Shown here: piece by piece, positions 1-8,376 of the stretch
How the letters are laid out: every line of letters begins with the position of its first letter
How positions within the stretch are numbered: position 1 is the stretch's first letter
Assembly: GCF_000718085.1 (NCBI RefSeq)
Contig: NZ_JOEC01000004.1
Coordinates: forward strand, 174,870-238,869
Source: Mycetocola saprophilus
GTDB lineage: Bacteria; Actinomycetota; Actinomycetes; Actinomycetales; Microbacteriaceae
Direction: 5' to 3'
DNA length: 64,000 nt
Notes under the pieces: generated by a model
Databases searched by the model: none
What the model was told of the DNA's origin: nothing
What the model saw: the letters and a program-made list of their open reading frames with translations, nothing else
Position numbers and translations under genes: made by a program

Positions 1-960
1 GAGGCGCTGCGCCTGCAGGGCCTGCACCGCCCCGCGGCCGAGCGCCTCGCCGGGAAGTTCGACGGTGGTCAGCGCGGGGGAGACGATCGCCGAGGCCGGG
101 AGGTTATCGAACCCGGTGACCGCGAGATCCTTGGGGACGCGCACGCCGAGGGAGCGGGCGGCGCTCAGTACACCGTAGGCGTGGGAGTCGGTGGCACAGA
201 CCAGGGCGGTCACCCCGGCATCGCGCCAGGTGGGCCAGAACCGGGCAAACACCGCGGCCGCCGCATCGGGGTCGATCAGGCTCGCGGCCTCGGGCAGGGC
301 GACGTACTCGATGCCGCGTTCCCGGGCGCCGTTTTCCACCAGGATGCGGCGCAGCTCGAAAGTTTCGGTGCGGGTGCGGCTGTCGAGGTAGCCGATCCGG
401 GTGTGGCCGCGCTCGGCCAGGTGATCCAGCAGGGCACTGATCCCATCGGCCAGGTCGAAGTTCACGGTGGTGGCCTGGGTTTCGCGGCCCGGGGCGTCGA
501 GGAGCACCAGCGGTGCGCCGGCGGGAAGGTCGCGCAGGAAGGCATCGTCGGGGGCCTCGACCAGGATGCCCGCGGGGCGCAGGGCGATCAGCCGGTGCAC
601 GTCCGAGGCGCTGGGGTTTCGTCCCTCACCGGTGACCGAGAGCAGCAGCTGAAACTCGCTGCCGAGCTCGTTCTTGATGCCCGAGATGACCCGGCCGTAA
701 AACGGGTTGGAGAGGTCCGGGGCGATCAGGATGACCACGTTGCTGGTCCCGCGGGCCAGCGAGGAGGCCGTGTGATCCACCACATAGCCGAGGGATTCCA
801 CGGCGTTTTGCACCCGCTCGATATTGGCGTCGGAGACGCGGCCGGCGGTTTTTCCGTTGACCACGAGTGAGACGGTGGCAATCGAGGTGCCGGCGAGTTC
901 GGCTACCTGTGCGGCCGTCACCCGGCGTGGGCGCGGGACGGCGGACGGGGTGCGTGGCAT
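1..960 (-). CDS. LacI family transcriptional regulator, partial (C-terminus off left edge)
   Basis: Reading leftwards from the ATG at 958-960, the protein opens with a short basic tail and a LacI helix-turn-helix (VTAAQVAELAGTSIATVS, about residues 14-31), a hinge helix, then a periplasmic-binding-protein-like effector domain (VVILIAPDLSNPFYGRV). About 320 residues are visible; the last part of the effector domain lies outside the window. It is divergent from the nucleoside hydrolase operon, and LacI-like operator sequences lie between them, so it probably represses that operon in response to a nucleoside or ribose. The ATG sits exactly six bases after a TAGACT -10 box (967-972 on the complement) with no room for a Shine-Dalgarno sequence, so its mRNA is probably leaderless. 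Family assignment is secure; the ligand is inferred from context. Confidence 0.93.
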   Translation of the reverse strand, partial: MPRTPSAVPRPRRVTAAQVAELAGTSIATVSLVVNGKTAGRVSDANIERVQNAVESLGYVVDHTASSLARGTSNVVILIAPDLSNPFYGRVISGIKNELGSEFQLLLSVTGEGRNPSASDVHRLIALRPAGILVEAPDDAFLRDLPAGAPLVLLDAPGRETQATTVNFDLADGISALLDHLAERGHTRIGYLDSRTRTETFELRRILVENGARERGIEYVALPEAASLIDPDAAAAVFARFWPTWRDAGVTALVCATDSHAYGVLSAARSLGVRVPKDLAVTGFDNLPASAIVSPALTTVELPGEALGRGAVQALQAQRL

Positions 961-966
961 TCGTTT

Positions 967-972
967 AGTCTA
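967..972 (-). promoter_or_regulatory. -10 box of the LacI regulator (leaderless start)
   Basis: TAGACT on the complement, six bases (AAACGA) before the ATG of the LacI gene. Transcription would begin at or next to the A of the start codon. No good -35 is visible. Confidence 0.5.
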
Positions 973-1002
973 GCGCCGCCGCGGAATCCGGCGAACAAGT
1001 GT

Positions 1003-1042
1003 ACGTCAAGCGATTAACGTGTTATCGTAAAGCGCTTGACGT
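1003..1042. promoter_or_regulatory. Paired LacI-type operators between the regulator and nucleoside operon
   Basis: Two 12-base LacI-like sites, TCAAGCGATTAA (1006-1017) and TAAAGCGCTTGA (1028-1039), have centres 22 bases apart, close to two helical turns. The outer arms ACGTCAAGCG (1003-1012) and CGCTTGACGT (1033-1042) also form a perfect 10-base inverted repeat. The AAGCGCTT core is typical of LacI-family operators. The location between divergent genes fits joint control of both. Confidence 0.72.
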
Positions 1043-1091
1043 TACTCGCACCGCCCTCCCCCAGTGGTGCCCTGCCCCAAGGATGTGGAAA

Positions 1092-2039
1092 ATGACCAAG
1101 AAGATTATTCTGGACTGTGACCCCGGACACGATGACGCGGTAGCCCTGCTGCTGGCCCACGGTAACCCGGAGATCGAACTGCTCGCGGTGACCACCGTGG
1201 TGGGAAACCAGACCCTGCCCAAGGTGACGCACAACGCCCTGTCCGTTGCCCGCGTCGCCGGAATCACCGGTGTGCCCTTCGCCGCCGGTGCCTCACGCCC
1301 GCTGGTGCGCGACATCGAGGTGGCCCCCGACATTCACGGTGAGTCCGGACTGGACGGCCCCGTGCTGCCCGAGCCGACCATCGAGCTGGACCCGCGCCAC
1401 GCGATCGACCTGATCATCGACACCATCATGGCCCACGAGCCCGGCACCGTGACCCTGGTTCCGACCGGTGGCCTCACCAACATCGCGATGGCCGCGCGCA
1501 AGGAGCCGCGCATCGTCGAGCGGGTCAAGGAGGTTGTCCTGATGGGTGGCGGTTACCACGTGGGTAACTGGTCGGCCGTCGCCGAGTTCAACATCAAGAT
1601 CGACCCCGAGGCCGCTCACATCGTCTTCAACGAGTCCTGGCCGGTTGTCATGGTGGGTCTCGACCTGACCCACCAGGCCCTCGCCACCGACGAGGTTGCC
1701 GCCCAGATCGCCGCCGTGGGCACCAAGCCCGCCAAGTTCGTGGGCGAGCTGCTGGACTTCTTCGCCCTCGCCTACAAGGACGCCCAGGGATTCACCGCAC
1801 CCCCGGTTCACGACCCGTGCGCCGTGGCCTACGTGATCGACCCGACCATCGTGAAGACCGTCAAGGTCCCGATCGACATCGAGCTCACCGGCACCCTGAC
1901 CCTCGGGATGACCGTCGCCGACTTCCGCGCCGCGGCCCCCGAGGACTGCAACACCTGGGCAGCCACCGAGCTGGACGCCCCGCGCTTCTGGAACCTCGTC
2001 ACCGAGGCCCTGGAGAACATCGGCGAGGTTGACTTCTAA
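1092..2039 (+). CDS. Inosine-uridine preferring nucleoside hydrolase
   Basis: Cytosolic enzyme expected to hydrolyse ribonucleosides to free base plus ribose. The N-terminus carries the calcium/ribose-binding signature DCDPGHDDA (residues 8-16), and the later motifs LVPTGGLTNIA and MGGGY match the IUNH fold. At 315 aa it has the usual family length. The ATG at 1092 was chosen because AAGGA (1079-1083) lies 8 bases upstream; an upstream in-frame ATG at 1083 and a GTG at 999 are less likely. The gene is first in an operon whose next members are an MFS permease (stop and start overlap as TAATG) and a ribokinase, giving uptake, cleavage and ribose phosphorylation. The exact nucleoside preference is not visible. 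Confidence 0.93.
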   Translation: MTKKIILDCDPGHDDAVALLLAHGNPEIELLAVTTVVGNQTLPKVTHNALSVARVAGITGVPFAAGASRPLVRDIEVAPDIHGESGLDGPVLPEPTIELDPRHAIDLIIDTIMAHEPGTVTLVPTGGLTNIAMAARKEPRIVERVKEVVLMGGGYHVGNWSAVAEFNIKIDPEAAHIVFNESWPVVMVGLDLTHQALATDEVAAQIAAVGTKPAKFVGELLDFFALAYKDAQGFTAPPVHDPCAVAYVIDPTIVKTVKVPIDIELTGTLTLGMTVADFRAAAPEDCNTWAATELDAPRFWNLVTEALENIGEVDF

Positions 2040-3466
2040 TGAACACCCTCGCCCAGAAGCCCGCCGTGCGCGTGGGCGCACTGATGGCCGCGCTGCTGGC
2101 GGCGTGTGTCGCCTTCCAGCTCAACGCCTCGATGCTGAGCCCCGCCCTGGTCACGATGGCCAAGGAGCTGAACACCGACGACGCGACCATCGGTCTGTCG
2201 CAGACCATGTTCTTCACCGCCGCGGCACTGTTCTCGCTGTTCCTCCCGCGCCTGAGTGACATCATCGGCCGCAAGCGTGTCCTGCTAGGCATGCTCGTGC
2301 TGATGGCCATCGGTACCGTCGTGGCCGCGCTGGCCACCAACGTCGAGATGCTGTTTGTGGGCCGCATCATCCAGGGTGTGACCGGGCCCGTCGTGCCGGT
2401 AACCCTGCTGATGCTCCGCAACGAGATCACCGAGCCCAAGCGCTACGGCACGATGATGGGAATCATCACCGCCGTCAACGGTGGTATCGCCGGTATCGAC
2501 GCCCTCGCCGGCGGCTGGCTCGTCTCCAACCACGGTTTCCGTTCGGTGTTCTGGACCATGGCCATTGTCGCCGTGCTGGCCATCGTGTTTGTGCTCCTGT
2601 GGGCACCCGAGAGCCGCCCGTCCAAGGGCACCAAGATGGACTGGTGGGGTGTGCTGCCGCTGGTCGTCTCGATCGGTTCCCTGTTGACCTTCCTGAACTT
2701 CCTGGGTGCCGCCAATGACTCCAACTGGTACATCATCTGGGCGCTGCCGGTGCTGGGTCTGGTGTCCTTCTGGGTGTTCTGGATCCTCGAGTCCAAGCTC
2801 GCCGCACCGCTGGTCCCGCCGCGCTACCTCAAGCAGCGCTCGAGCTGGGCCCTGCTGGTTACCACGCTGCTCACCATGACCGGTGTGTTCGCGGTGGTCA
2901 ACGGTCTGGTTGCCTCGCTCGCGCAGAACGCTCAGGCGGGCTTCGGCCTGGAAGCCGACCTCACCTCGCTGGCCTTCCTGATGCCGTATGCGGTGGCCGG
3001 ATGGATCGTCGGTCCGTTCGCGGGCCGCCTGGCCCCGACCTTCGGGTACCTCAACGTGATGCGGGTCGGTATGGCCGGCACCATTGTGGGCACCATCGTG
3101 ATGGCGTTCGTGGGTGTGCACTCGCTGCCGGTCCTGATCATCACCACGATCCTGCTGGGTATCACCTATGCGGGTATCGGAAACATCATGCTCAACGGTC
3201 TGGGCATCGTGCTCTCGCCCAAGGACAACCCCGGCTTCCTGCCGGGTCTGAACGCCGGTGCGTTCAACCTGGGTGCGGGTCTGAGCTTCGCGATCCTGCC
3301 CGCCGTGCAGCTGATCTTCACGGTTCAGGGTGACCCCACCTCGACCACCGGATACACCGCGGGCATGCTCGCCGGTGCGATCATCTCGCTGGCCGGTTTC
3401 GCGATGAGCTTCCTCATCCCGGCACCGAAGGACGCCGAGGTTTCGGCGCCGGTCGCCACCAAGTAG
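2039..3466 (+). CDS. MFS transporter, probable nucleoside permease
   Basis: A 475-residue polytopic inner-membrane protein with about 12-14 hydrophobic segments. The MFS motif A between TM2 and TM3 is recognisable (LSDIIGRKRVLLG), as is a motif-C-like glycine-rich helix (NGGIAGIDALAGGWL). The length and the long C-terminal half resemble DHA2-like carriers, a family best known for drug export, but the one-base overlap with the nucleoside hydrolase and the ribokinase downstream point to nucleoside or ribose import. Substrate and direction are inferences from the operon only. Confidence 0.85.
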   Translation: MNTLAQKPAVRVGALMAALLAACVAFQLNASMLSPALVTMAKELNTDDATIGLSQTMFFTAAALFSLFLPRLSDIIGRKRVLLGMLVLMAIGTVVAALATNVEMLFVGRIIQGVTGPVVPVTLLMLRNEITEPKRYGTMMGIITAVNGGIAGIDALAGGWLVSNHGFRSVFWTMAIVAVLAIVFVLLWAPESRPSKGTKMDWWGVLPLVVSIGSLLTFLNFLGAANDSNWYIIWALPVLGLVSFWVFWILESKLAAPLVPPRYLKQRSSWALLVTTLLTMTGVFAVVNGLVASLAQNAQAGFGLEADLTSLAFLMPYAVAGWIVGPFAGRLAPTFGYLNVMRVGMAGTIVGTIVMAFVGVHSLPVLIITTILLGITYAGIGNIMLNGLGIVLSPKDNPGFLPGLNAGAFNLGAGLSFAILPAVQLIFTVQGDPTSTTGYTAGMLAGAIISLAGFAMSFLIPAPKDAEVSAPVATK

Positions 3467-3489
3467 TCGATCCCTCATATCCTAGGGAC

Positions 3490-3521
3490 GGGTCCCCGTC
3501 GGCCACCGCCGATGGGGACCC
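3490..3521 (+). terminator. Hairpin between MFS and ribokinase genes
   Basis: A 13-base stem (GGGTCCCCGTCGG with CCGATGGGGACCC, one wobble) around a six-base loop, with no T-run after it. It may attenuate or process the operon transcript rather than end it fully. Confidence 0.45.
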
Positions 3522-3577
3522 ACACGTATTACCATCCCCTCACCCCACCACCCGCCCGGGTAGGAAAGGACACCCCC

Positions 3578-4513
3578 ATGACCGACGGTCAGATTCTTGT
3601 GGTTGGCTCCCTGAACGCCGACCTCGTGGTGCAGACTGCACGCTTCCCGCAGCCCGGCGAAACCCTCACCGGGTCCGAGCTCCGGGTGATCCCCGGCGGT
3701 AAGGGCGCGAACCAGGCGGTAGCAGCGGGGCGTCTGGGCGGAAACGTGGCGATGGTGGGGGCGCTGGGATCCGACGCCAACGGCCAGTTGCTGCGCGAGT
3801 CCGTCGAGGCCTCGGGCGTGGATACCACGCACGTGGCCACCCTGGCGGATGTGGCCACCGGAACCGCGGTGATCACCGTGGACGCCGAGGGCGAAAACAC
3901 CATCATCGTCTCCCCGGGTGCCAACGGCCGCCTGGGGGTGGCCGAGCTGGATGCGGCGGCGAGCCTCTTTGAGCGCGCCTCGATCCTCTGCCTGTGCCTG
4001 GAAATCGACATCGACGTGGTGCTCGAATCCGCCCGTCGCGCCCGCGCCGCCGGGGCCCAGGTTCTGCTGAACCTCTCGCCCTACGGCCCGGTGCCCGCCG
4101 AGCTGCTGGAGCTGACCGACATCCTGCTGATCAACGAGCACGAGGCCGCCGATCTGCTGGGTCTCACCCCCGAGCAGGTGCTGACCGCCGGCGGCGAGCA
4201 GACCCGGGCCGCACTCACCGAGCACGGGATTCCGCGCGCGGTGATCACCGCGGGGGCCGCCGGAAGCATCGTGTTTGACACCGAGGCGGATGCGGTTGCC
4301 GTGTCCTCCCCGAAGGTCAACGCGGTGGACACCACCGGCTGCGGCGACGCCTTCATGGGGGCGCTCGCCCTGCGCCTGGCCGCCGGTGACGTCCTCGCCG
4401 AGGCCGCCGGATATGCGGCGACCGTGGGCAGCTTTGCGGCCACCGGCGCGGGTGCGCAGGCGTCCTATCCGACGCCGGAGCAGCTCGCCGAATTTGTCGC
4501 CTCGCACCGCTAG
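3578..4513 (+). CDS. rbsK: Ribokinase (PfkB family)
   Basis: Phosphorylates ribose at O5 using ATP. The 311-aa product has the PfkB N-terminal signature (VIPGGKGANQAVAAGRLGG, about residues 39-57) and the C-terminal catalytic signature DTTGCGDAFMGAL containing the catalytic Asp and anion-hole glycines; the usual TTGAGD is TTGCGD here, a common variant. The ATG at 3578 follows AGGAAAGGA (3562-3570), so the 22-codon upstream extension of the frame is not used. It lies 111 bases after the MFS gene and completes the nucleoside salvage unit by trapping the ribose released by the hydrolase. Confidence 0.93.
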   Translation: MTDGQILVVGSLNADLVVQTARFPQPGETLTGSELRVIPGGKGANQAVAAGRLGGNVAMVGALGSDANGQLLRESVEASGVDTTHVATLADVATGTAVITVDAEGENTIIVSPGANGRLGVAELDAAASLFERASILCLCLEIDIDVVLESARRARAAGAQVLLNLSPYGPVPAELLELTDILLINEHEAADLLGLTPEQVLTAGGEQTRAALTEHGIPRAVITAGAAGSIVFDTEADAVAVSSPKVNAVDTTGCGDAFMGALALRLAAGDVLAEAAGYAATVGSFAATGAGAQASYPTPEQLAEFVASHR

Positions 4514-4526
4514 ATCCTCACGCGCA

Positions 4527-4558
4527 GCGCCGGTGTGCCCCTCGGGGTGCGCCGGCGC
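4527..4558 (+). terminator. Hairpin after ribokinase gene
   Basis: GC-rich inverted repeat with GCGCCGG and CCGGCGC outer arms and a C-rich/G-rich inner stem, just after the ribokinase stop codon. No strong T-run follows. Confidence 0.5.
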
Positions 4559-4649
4559 CCGGTAGTTAACGGGGTAATTCCCTGGGGTGTTTGCCACACC
4601 GATTGCGCCAGGCCGGACTAGGGTGGAGGCCAAGACCGGGGGAGGCGGC

Positions 4650-5936
4650 ATGGTGGTAGAGGACGGCGGCGCGGCATCACGGATCGATTCGAGTGCGCAG
4701 ACGGGGCTCGGCGGGACGGCCGAGCAGGGTAATCCGGGCGTGGGCGGGACTCTGGGGGAGGCCGGCACGACGGTTCCGCTGGTCAATCCGAGCCTGGGCC
4801 TGGCGATCCTGCGCGAGCAGGAACGCTACTGGGCCACCCTCGGCCGGCACGTGATGGGGGCGGCGTTCCCACTCGCGGGGATCGCGATCCTTGCCGGGGT
4901 GGGGGAGCTCAGCCGCGGCAGCGCCACCGATATCTCGCTCCGCTTCGAAATCTCCACCGGGTCGGCGCTCGGGGCGCTGGGCATCCTGGCCACGATCATC
5001 GTGGCCCTGCAGATTGCCGTGCGCACGCCCGGGGACGATCCCGACGATGCGGTGCCCGAGCAGCTGGCCCGGCAGCGGGTGCTGGAATCCCTGGCCGAGG
5101 TCGCGGGCATGGCGGCCATCGCCGTCGCTGTGGCCACCGCCATCGCCAATTTCCCCGTGGACAGCGTGGTGGACATCCCCGCGCAGTTTGGCCCGCCCTT
5201 CGGGGGGCTGCTGCTGGCGGTGCTTGCCGCCGATGCGGCCTGTGCGTCGGAGAACCGGCTGGATCCGCTGGTGCGTCGGGCCTCCCGCAAGATCGTACTG
5301 GCGCGGATCGACCTGCTACTGCGCAGCCACGCGGATCTGCGCACGTCGCCGTTCTGGCTGCGCCTCGCCCAGATCATCTTTGTGGTGGTGGGGGTGCCCG
5401 CCGGAGTCACCGCGATCTCGGTGCTGCTGTGGCCCGCCACCACCCAGTGGAGCATCCCGGTGCGGGCGTCGACCCTGGTGTTCCTGACCGTCTTCTACGC
5501 GGTGGGCAGCACGCTCTACGTGCAGGCGCGGCTGCGTCGGCAGACGATTCGGGCGGTCGAGGTGGGTGTCGTGGTGATCGGGGTGGGTGCCACCACCGTG
5601 AGCATTATTGCCGCGCTGGGACTGGGCGGCAGCCTGCACGATATCGTGCTGTCCGATACCCGCGGCCTGATCGTGCACATTCTTGCCTCAAGCTTCCTGG
5701 TCTTCTCCCCGCTGGTGGTGGTGTTCCTGCTGTGTGGACGACTACCAGGTGGGTATCCGGGGCTCGGACTGGACGCGATCCTGGTGATGTCCCGCTTCCG
5801 GCTGCGGCAGGAACGCGGCACCGCCGCCGCCCCGCGCCGAGCCTACGGTCGCTGGGTCTGGATCGGCGTCGCGGTACTGGCGGTGCTCGGGGTCGCCTGG
5901 GTCGTGACCCTGTACGTCCTGAACCCCGAGCTGTAA
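4650..5936 (+). CDS. Hypothetical multi-pass membrane protein
   Basis: A 428-aa protein I do not recognise. After about 50 polar, Gly-rich residues there are roughly ten hydrophobic segments (for example HVMGAAFPLAGIAILAGVG, LVFLTVFYAVGSTLYVQA and WIGVAVLAVLGVAWVVTLYV near the C-terminus). Two cytosolic stretches are rich in Arg/Asp. The ATG at 4650 is preferred because GGGGGAGG ends a few bases upstream; an in-frame GTG at 4587 would add 21 residues and cannot be excluded. It stands alone between the ribokinase terminator and the phosphatase gene. No catalytic motif or transporter signature is evident. Confidence 0.7.
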   Translation: MVVEDGGAASRIDSSAQTGLGGTAEQGNPGVGGTLGEAGTTVPLVNPSLGLAILREQERYWATLGRHVMGAAFPLAGIAILAGVGELSRGSATDISLRFEISTGSALGALGILATIIVALQIAVRTPGDDPDDAVPEQLARQRVLESLAEVAGMAAIAVAVATAIANFPVDSVVDIPAQFGPPFGGLLLAVLAADAACASENRLDPLVRRASRKIVLARIDLLLRSHADLRTSPFWLRLAQIIFVVVGVPAGVTAISVLLWPATTQWSIPVRASTLVFLTVFYAVGSTLYVQARLRRQTIRAVEVGVVVIGVGATTVSIIAALGLGGSLHDIVLSDTRGLIVHILASSFLVFSPLVVVFLLCGRLPGGYPGLGLDAILVMSRFRLRQERGTAAAPRRAYGRWVWIGVAVLAVLGVAWVVTLYVLNPEL

Positions 5937-5981
5937 CCGTGCCGGGGTAGTCTGCTGGAAGAGAATAGGAAGGCTTCACCC

Positions 5982-6548
5982 ATGCAGATCACCCTCATTC
6001 GCCACGGTCAAACCGACTGGAACCACCAGCGCAGGCTGCAGGGTGCCACCGATGTGCCCCTGAACGAGACCGGGCGGGAGCAGGCGCGCACGGCCGGTGC
6101 CACCCTGCCGCGTGCCTTTGACGTGGTGACCTCCTCCCCGCTGGGGCGCGCCCGCGAGACCGCGGCGCTGCTGGCGGCCCAGCTCGACCTGGAGGTTGTG
6201 GGGGCGTATCCCGCGATCACCGAGCGCTCGTTTGGCGAGGCCGAGGGTAAGACCGGTCCCGAGGTTTTGGAGCTGTGGCCGGATCGGAACTACCCGGGGC
6301 AGGAATCCGAGCAGGACCTGGTCGCGCGTGCGCTGGTGGGGCTGGACGAGATCGCCGCCGCACACCCGGGGGAGCGGGTGCTGGCGGTCAGCCACGGCGC
6401 GCTGATCCGTCTGCTGACCGAGGCGGTGTCGGGGGCCGGACGCGAGCCCGTGGCAAACCTGGAACCGGTGTCCTTTGAGCGGGTCGGACAGACCTGGCGC
6501 GTGGTGGCAACCCCCGCGGGCTCGGTCGACTCGGCGCTCTCGGCGTGA
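5982..6548 (+). CDS. Histidine phosphatase family protein (phosphoglycerate mutase-like)
   Basis: A 188-aa cytosolic phosphatase. The phosphohistidine signature LIRHGQTDWN is at residues 5-14 (nucleophile His8), the acid ERSFGEAEGK follows mid-protein, and the second catalytic His is in LAVSHGALIRLLTEA. This matches the acid-phosphatase/PGM branch, whose substrates range from sugar phosphates to cofactor precursors; nothing here fixes the substrate. AGGAAGG (5968-5974) is a good ribosome site for the ATG. The stop overlaps the GTG start of the TauE gene by four bases, so the two are translationally coupled. Confidence 0.9.
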   Translation: MQITLIRHGQTDWNHQRRLQGATDVPLNETGREQARTAGATLPRAFDVVTSSPLGRARETAALLAAQLDLEVVGAYPAITERSFGEAEGKTGPEVLELWPDRNYPGQESEQDLVARALVGLDEIAAAHPGERVLAVSHGALIRLLTEAVSGAGREPVANLEPVSFERVGQTWRVVATPAGSVDSALSA

Positions 6549-7327
6549 GCGCGACCGCCTCTCGCCGCATCACCTGGCTGATCGTGATCGGCCTCGCGGC
6601 CGGATTCCTCTCGGGCCTGTTTGGAGTGGGTGGCGGCATCCTGATGGTGCCCGCGCTGATCTTCCTGGCCGGGTTCGATAATCGAAAGGCCGCCGGAACC
6701 TCGCTCGCGGCGATCGTGCCCACCTCGCTGGTGGGGGTCTTCAGCTATGCCGGGTCGGGGGAGGTGCACTGGGTGGCCGGGCTGATCCTGGCCGCGGGCT
6801 CGGTGGTGGGTGCGCAGATCGGCGCGTTCCTGCTGGAACGGATCCCCAAGCGGGCGCTGCAGTGGGCCTTCATCGCCTTCCTGGTGGTGGTGATCGTGCA
6901 GCTGTTCCTGGTGGTTCCGGTGCGCGGGGCCGCGATCGAATTACACCCGGGATCGATTGTCGGGCTGGTGGGGCTGGGCCTGGCTACCGGCATTCTCTCG
7001 GGACTGCTGGGCATCGGCGGCGGGATCATCATCGTGCCGATGCTGGTGATGCTCTTCGGGGCGAGCGACCTGCTGGCCAAGGGTACCTCGCTGCTAATGA
7101 TGATCCCCACCGCGATCTCGGGCACCGTGGGCAACGTGATCCGCCGCAACGTGGATCTGCCGGCCGCGGCCATCGTCGGGGTCTCGGCGTGTGTGACCAC
7201 GGCGCTGGGATCCACCGTCGCCAAGCTGCTGAGCCCGGAGGTGGCGAACATCCTGTTTGCCGCGTTTATCGCGGTGATCGCGGCGCGGATGATCCTACAG
7301 ATTGTGCGCGAGCGTCGCTCCCGCTAG
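6545..7327 (+). CDS. Sulfite exporter TauE/SafE family membrane permease
   Basis: A 260-aa integral membrane protein with about eight helices in two repeats, each beginning with the family's glycine motif: GLFGVGGGILMVPAL (near residue 21) and GLLGIGGGIIIVPMLV (near residue 156). Members move small anions such as sulfite, sulfoacetate or related organosulfur compounds. The GTG start overlaps the TGA of the phosphatase gene. No other sulfur gene is adjacent, so the substrate is open. Confidence 0.88.
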   Translation: MSATASRRITWLIVIGLAAGFLSGLFGVGGGILMVPALIFLAGFDNRKAAGTSLAAIVPTSLVGVFSYAGSGEVHWVAGLILAAGSVVGAQIGAFLLERIPKRALQWAFIAFLVVVIVQLFLVVPVRGAAIELHPGSIVGLVGLGLATGILSGLLGIGGGIIIVPMLVMLFGASDLLAKGTSLLMMIPTAISGTVGNVIRRNVDLPAAAIVGVSACVTTALGSTVAKLLSPEVANILFAAFIAVIAARMILQIVRERRSR

Positions 7328-7331
7328 TTAC

Positions 7332-7380
7332 TTGACGCTTCAACTATTCGGGGGTATCTTTTAGTTGTAGCTTTAACTAA
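7332..7380 (+). promoter_or_regulatory. Promoter of the VOC dioxygenase gene with two MarR-like sites
   Basis: TTGACG (7332-7337), a 17-base spacer and TATCTT (7355-7360) form a near-consensus sigma-70 promoter. TTGACGCTTCAACTA starts in the -35, and TTGTAGCTTTAACTA (7364-7378) follows the -10, so two similar elements bracket the promoter. The second lies within an inverted repeat TTAGTT-N8-AACTAA (7361-7380). This layout is typical of a MarR-type repressor blocking polymerase. Confidence 0.65.
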
Positions 7381-7395
7381 TTGAGGGAGCGTGTG

Positions 7396-8268
7396 ATGAG
7401 TACCGAGAACATTCTGGCGGCCGGAACACAGATGGGTGAGGTCGAGCTTTTGGTGCGCGACCTGGACCTGATGACGCGCTTCTATCACGAGGCCGTGACC
7501 CTCGATGTGCAGCAGGCCGAGGGCGACACCGTGATCCTCGGTCGCGACGGCATCTCGGCGCTCAAGCTGCGTCGCGAAACCGACCTGCCGCCGCTGCGTC
7601 CTGGGGATGCGGGCCTCTACCACTCGGCCCTGCTCTTTCCCGACCAGTCTTCGCTGGCGCTCGCCGTGGCCACGGTCGCGAGTCGTGAGCCGCATTCCTT
7701 CTCGGGGAGCGCCGATCACCTCTACAGCGAGGCGTTCTACTTTGACGACCCCGAGGGCAACGGGCTCGAACTCTACCGCGACCGTCCGCGCGACCAGTGG
7801 ACCTACGAGGCTGGCGGACGCATCCGCGGGGCCACGCTGCCGCTGGATCCCAACGCGTTCCTGCGCACCCACCTCACCGAGGACGTGATCGCCGCACCGC
7901 CGCGCGAGGGCATGACCCTCGGCCACATTCACCTGCAGGTCGGCAACCTCGACCAGGCCCGATCCTTCTATGTGGACACCCTCGGATTCGAGATCAAGAC
8001 CGAGCTGCCGCAGGCCCTGTTCATCTCGGCCGGCGGATACCACCACCACATCGGGATGAATACCTGGCGCAGCAACGGCGCGGGTCCCCGCGCCGCGACC
8101 TTTGGGCTGGGGATCGTGGACATCACCGTGCCCGCCCGGGTGGATATCGATGCGCTGGCCTCCCGCCTCACCTTCGCCGGGATCCAGTTCGGCTTCGACG
8201 GCCAGACCCTGCTCTTCGAGGACCCCTGGAAGACCAAACTGCGGGTGCGCGCGGCAGAGCTGAGCTAG
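7396..8268 (+). CDS. VOC family ring-cleavage dioxygenase (CatE/MhqO-like)
   Basis: A 290-aa protein made of two vicinal-oxygen-chelate domains (about residues 10-130 and 165-285). The C-terminal domain keeps likely metal ligands in LGHIHLQVGNLDQA and YHHHIGMNTW. The family includes extradiol catechol/hydroquinone dioxygenases that detoxify quinol-type compounds. In the N-terminal domain the corresponding first ligand position is Glu (GEVELLVRDL), as expected if only one domain binds metal. The ATG at 7396 follows GAGGGAG; a TTG at 7381 is a weaker alternative. The MarR-like promoter suggests induction by a phenolic or quinone, which is inference. Confidence 0.85.
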   Translation: MSTENILAAGTQMGEVELLVRDLDLMTRFYHEAVTLDVQQAEGDTVILGRDGISALKLRRETDLPPLRPGDAGLYHSALLFPDQSSLALAVATVASREPHSFSGSADHLYSEAFYFDDPEGNGLELYRDRPRDQWTYEAGGRIRGATLPLDPNAFLRTHLTEDVIAAPPREGMTLGHIHLQVGNLDQARSFYVDTLGFEIKTELPQALFISAGGYHHHIGMNTWRSNGAGPRAATFGLGIVDITVPARVDIDALASRLTFAGIQFGFDGQTLLFEDPWKTKLRVRAAELS

Positions 8269-8376
8269 GGTTCGCGCGAAGCTGGATATTGCACAAAACG
8301 CTTACGTCCTGACGACAGCGACTTTGATGAGATGAACTCGTAGCCACCACCCGGTGGCAGAAAAACGAGGGAAATC

